Made by a program: the position numbers and the translations under genes. Below the pieces are notes generated by a model. The model did no database searches and had not been told where the DNA came from. It saw only the letters and a list, made by a program, of their open reading frames with translations. A stretch of 52,025 bases of DNA from a virus: positions 1 through 52,025 of the IMG/VR virus record IMGVR_UViG_3300035701_005466, one strand, 5' to 3'. Below are positions 50,880 through 52,025 of this stretch, piece by piece (the stretch's first letter is position 1; each line of letters opens with the position of its first letter).

Positions 50880-51702
50880 TTTTTACCTTTTCTTTATCAG
50901 AATCACTCTCTGGCATCTCACGGCCATCTTTAAGCCAAGTGCTTTGTGCAAATCCAGCATGCTGAACAAGACCTGGCATTACTAAACACGTGCGACCAGT
51001 TTTACAAACAGAATTTTCATGATTACGAATCAACCACCAATCAACTCCGCTACCCATGCCATCATTTGGTTTCGCACGATGCTTGCCAGTTTCAGGATCA
51101 AATGGTGGAATTGGCATTAAGCTTTCCCAATATTCTCTTGCTCCCATCATTTGAGCTGCACGAATCCAATCTTTTAAAATGATACCATTTCCAAGATCTT
51201 TTTTCATTTGATGTTCAATGCATTCAACGCCAGATGCAAATCCAAGCTTATATTGTAGTCCATAAGCTCTAAATTTAGAAGCGAGAATAGCTAGCCAGTT
51301 TGGACTATAAATCAAATCATCTTGACACATCACCACATATGGTGCAACCTTAGATTGATCACCATGTGTTGGATGAGAATACCAATCATTAACAGACTTA
51401 ATATGCGCAATAGCTTGATTGATTGTTGGGCCTAGTCCAACATTTTCCACTGACCGTAGAATATAATCTGCTCTAGTTTGTAATCCACGCAGTCTATTTG
51501 CATCAGTAGCTAATTTATACGTTGAACCAAATTCTTGATCATGCCAACTAACACCCTCAGTGTGTCCATCAAAACACAGCGTTAACCTAAACTGACTCCT
51601 GTCAGTATTTGTGAATAATGAATCTAATGAACGAACCGACAATGGAATTCTATCCATAGTCGGTTTAATAGTTACAAATATATCTGCTATTAAGTTACCC
51701 AC
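50872..51702 (-). CDS. Glycosyltransferase, GT-A (GT2-like)
   Basis: Seen: 276 residues. IADIFVTIKPTMDRIPLSVR is a GT-A first strand, followed by FRLTLCFDGHTE (family-typical CFDG), NVGLGPTINQAIAHIK, YVVMCQDDLIYSPNWL (DDL at about 134-136 as DXD-like metal site) and MGSGVDWWLIRNHENS. Known: GT2 enzymes invert at the anomeric carbon and use many donors. The cluster neighbours suggest a surface glycan. It overlaps the small Cys-rich gene by eight bases. Substrate unknown. Confidence 0.76.
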   Translation of the reverse strand: MGNLIADIFVTIKPTMDRIPLSVRSLDSLFTNTDRSQFRLTLCFDGHTEGVSWHDQEFGSTYKLATDANRLRGLQTRADYILRSVENVGLGPTINQAIAHIKSVNDWYSHPTHGDQSKVAPYVVMCQDDLIYSPNWLAILASKFRAYGLQYKLGFASGVECIEHQMKKDLGNGIILKDWIRAAQMMGAREYWESLMPIPPFDPETGKHRAKPNDGMGSGVDWWLIRNHENSVCKTGRTCLVMPGLVQHAGFAQSTWLKDGREMPESDSDKEKVKNG

Positions 51703-51720
51703 AATGATAACTTATCACAA

Positions 51721-52002
51721 TTAATTCGAGTCTAGGTCACCATCATCATACAGTGGTGCAAGAATTTCATCTTTAGCAACTGCATTTTTAATAATAGCAT
51801 TATGCTCGCTAGTTGCATTTTCTGCATATTTGAAGCGATGATCTAAACCATTTCTGTATCTAGAAAGTCTTTCTTCTTCTTTCCAAACTTTTACATCAGC
51901 TGATTCTTCTTTATGCTTTATCCCAGCAAGCATTTTCATCCTAGCTGTAACTTCATCAAAATTTCTTGCCTGTTTGCGACTAACCCACAATGCATAATAC
52001 AT
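51721..52002 (-). CDS. Hypothetical charged helical protein, 93 aa
   Basis: Seen: 93 residues, MYYALWVSRKQARNFDEVTA, VKVWKEEERLSRYRNGLDHR, then an acidic end DEILAPLYDDGDLDSN. It is strongly charged and probably helical, with no recognised domain. ATG 52002 lies 24 bases from the window edge; AT-rich sequence (tataattat on the minus strand) precedes it. The gene is probably complete. The gap of 18 bases to the GT-A gene contains nothing of note. Confidence 0.6.
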   Translation of the reverse strand: MYYALWVSRKQARNFDEVTARMKMLAGIKHKEESADVKVWKEEERLSRYRNGLDHRFKYAENATSEHNAIIKNAVAKDEILAPLYDDGDLDSN

Positions 52003-52025
52003 AATTATAAATTTATTTGCAATAA

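Noticed and set aside
37749-51702. A complete O-antigen or capsule polymer pathway
   Set aside because: No flippase (Wzx), polymerase (Wzy), ABC exporter or initiating membrane phosphoglycosyltransferase was found, and the enzymes seen have no membrane spans. So the locus is described as a modification locus, not a polymer locus.
1-52025. CRISPR array, tRNA genes, integrase, insertion sequences or a replication origin
   Set aside because: No regularly spaced repeats, cloverleaf-like sequences, transposase or recombinase motifs were noticed when reading both strands. The genes leave almost no intergenic room for them.

Overview
The window is part of an AT-rich genome of a tailed double-stranded DNA bacteriophage with a T4-like contractile-tail (myovirus) core. 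The evidence is a T4 gp20-type portal, a gp17-type large terminase, baseplate proteins of the gp6, gp25 and gp5 types, a gp46/gp47-type recombination nuclease and a gp55-type late sigma factor. Every convincing gene lies on the minus strand. Genes are packed with overlaps of a few bases (ATGA, TAATG) or gaps of a few bases, so the DNA reads as one long right-to-left transcription block. The sugar genes (ADP-heptose type enzymes, a GT9 glycosyltransferase) suggest a Gram-negative host; that is inference. No tRNA, CRISPR array, integrase, insertion sequence or origin was recognised, and no stretch over 300 bases lacks a gene.

Layout from right to left, in the direction of transcription. (1) About 52.0 to 37.7 kb is a surface-sugar locus. 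It holds at least five glycosyltransferases, including a GT9 heptosyltransferase-like enzyme, two methyltransferases, a NodB-like deacetylase, an SGNH hydrolase, a short UDP-sugar dehydrogenase-like protein, a cupin, a transaldolase, an RpiB-like isomerase, a class II aldolase, two PfkB kinases of the HldE type and an HldE-type nucleotidyltransferase. (2) About 37.7 to 36.0 kb holds small proteins (an FmdB-like zinc ribbon and a membrane-anchored protein) and the late sigma factor. (3) About 36.0 to 29.1 kb is the baseplate: gp5-like OB protein, its spike-like neighbour, gp25, gp6/baseplate J, a DNRLRE-like protein, and a LamG protein with a P2 gpI-like segment. (4) About 29.1 to 23.7 kb is a remodelled receptor-binding region. 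Four ORFs, including an SGNH/SASA-type carbohydrate esterase with a PKD domain, sit inside what looks like a broken tail gene. (5) About 23.7 to 9.9 kb holds large virion proteins with P-domain-like, fibronectin-III-like and LamG-like folds. A zinc-knuckle PD-(D/E)XK nuclease gene of homing-endonuclease type lies among them. (6) About 9.9 to 5.3 kb is replication and recombination: RuvC-like resolvase, primase, and a single-chain Mre11/Rad50 (gp47-gp46) fusion. (7) About 5.3 to 1 bp is lysis (holin-like and spanin-like), small proteins, terminase and portal. The portal runs off the left edge.

The points most worth a second look are the gp47-gp46 fusion, the Big_2 and LamG domains split by inserted tail modules at 24.5-29.1 kb, a structural gene that seems to have lost its ATG next to the endonuclease gene, and the sugar locus. 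That locus has a carbon-skeleton branch (transaldolase, isomerase, aldolase) and duplicated heptokinase-like genes but lacks GmhA, GmhB and HldD.
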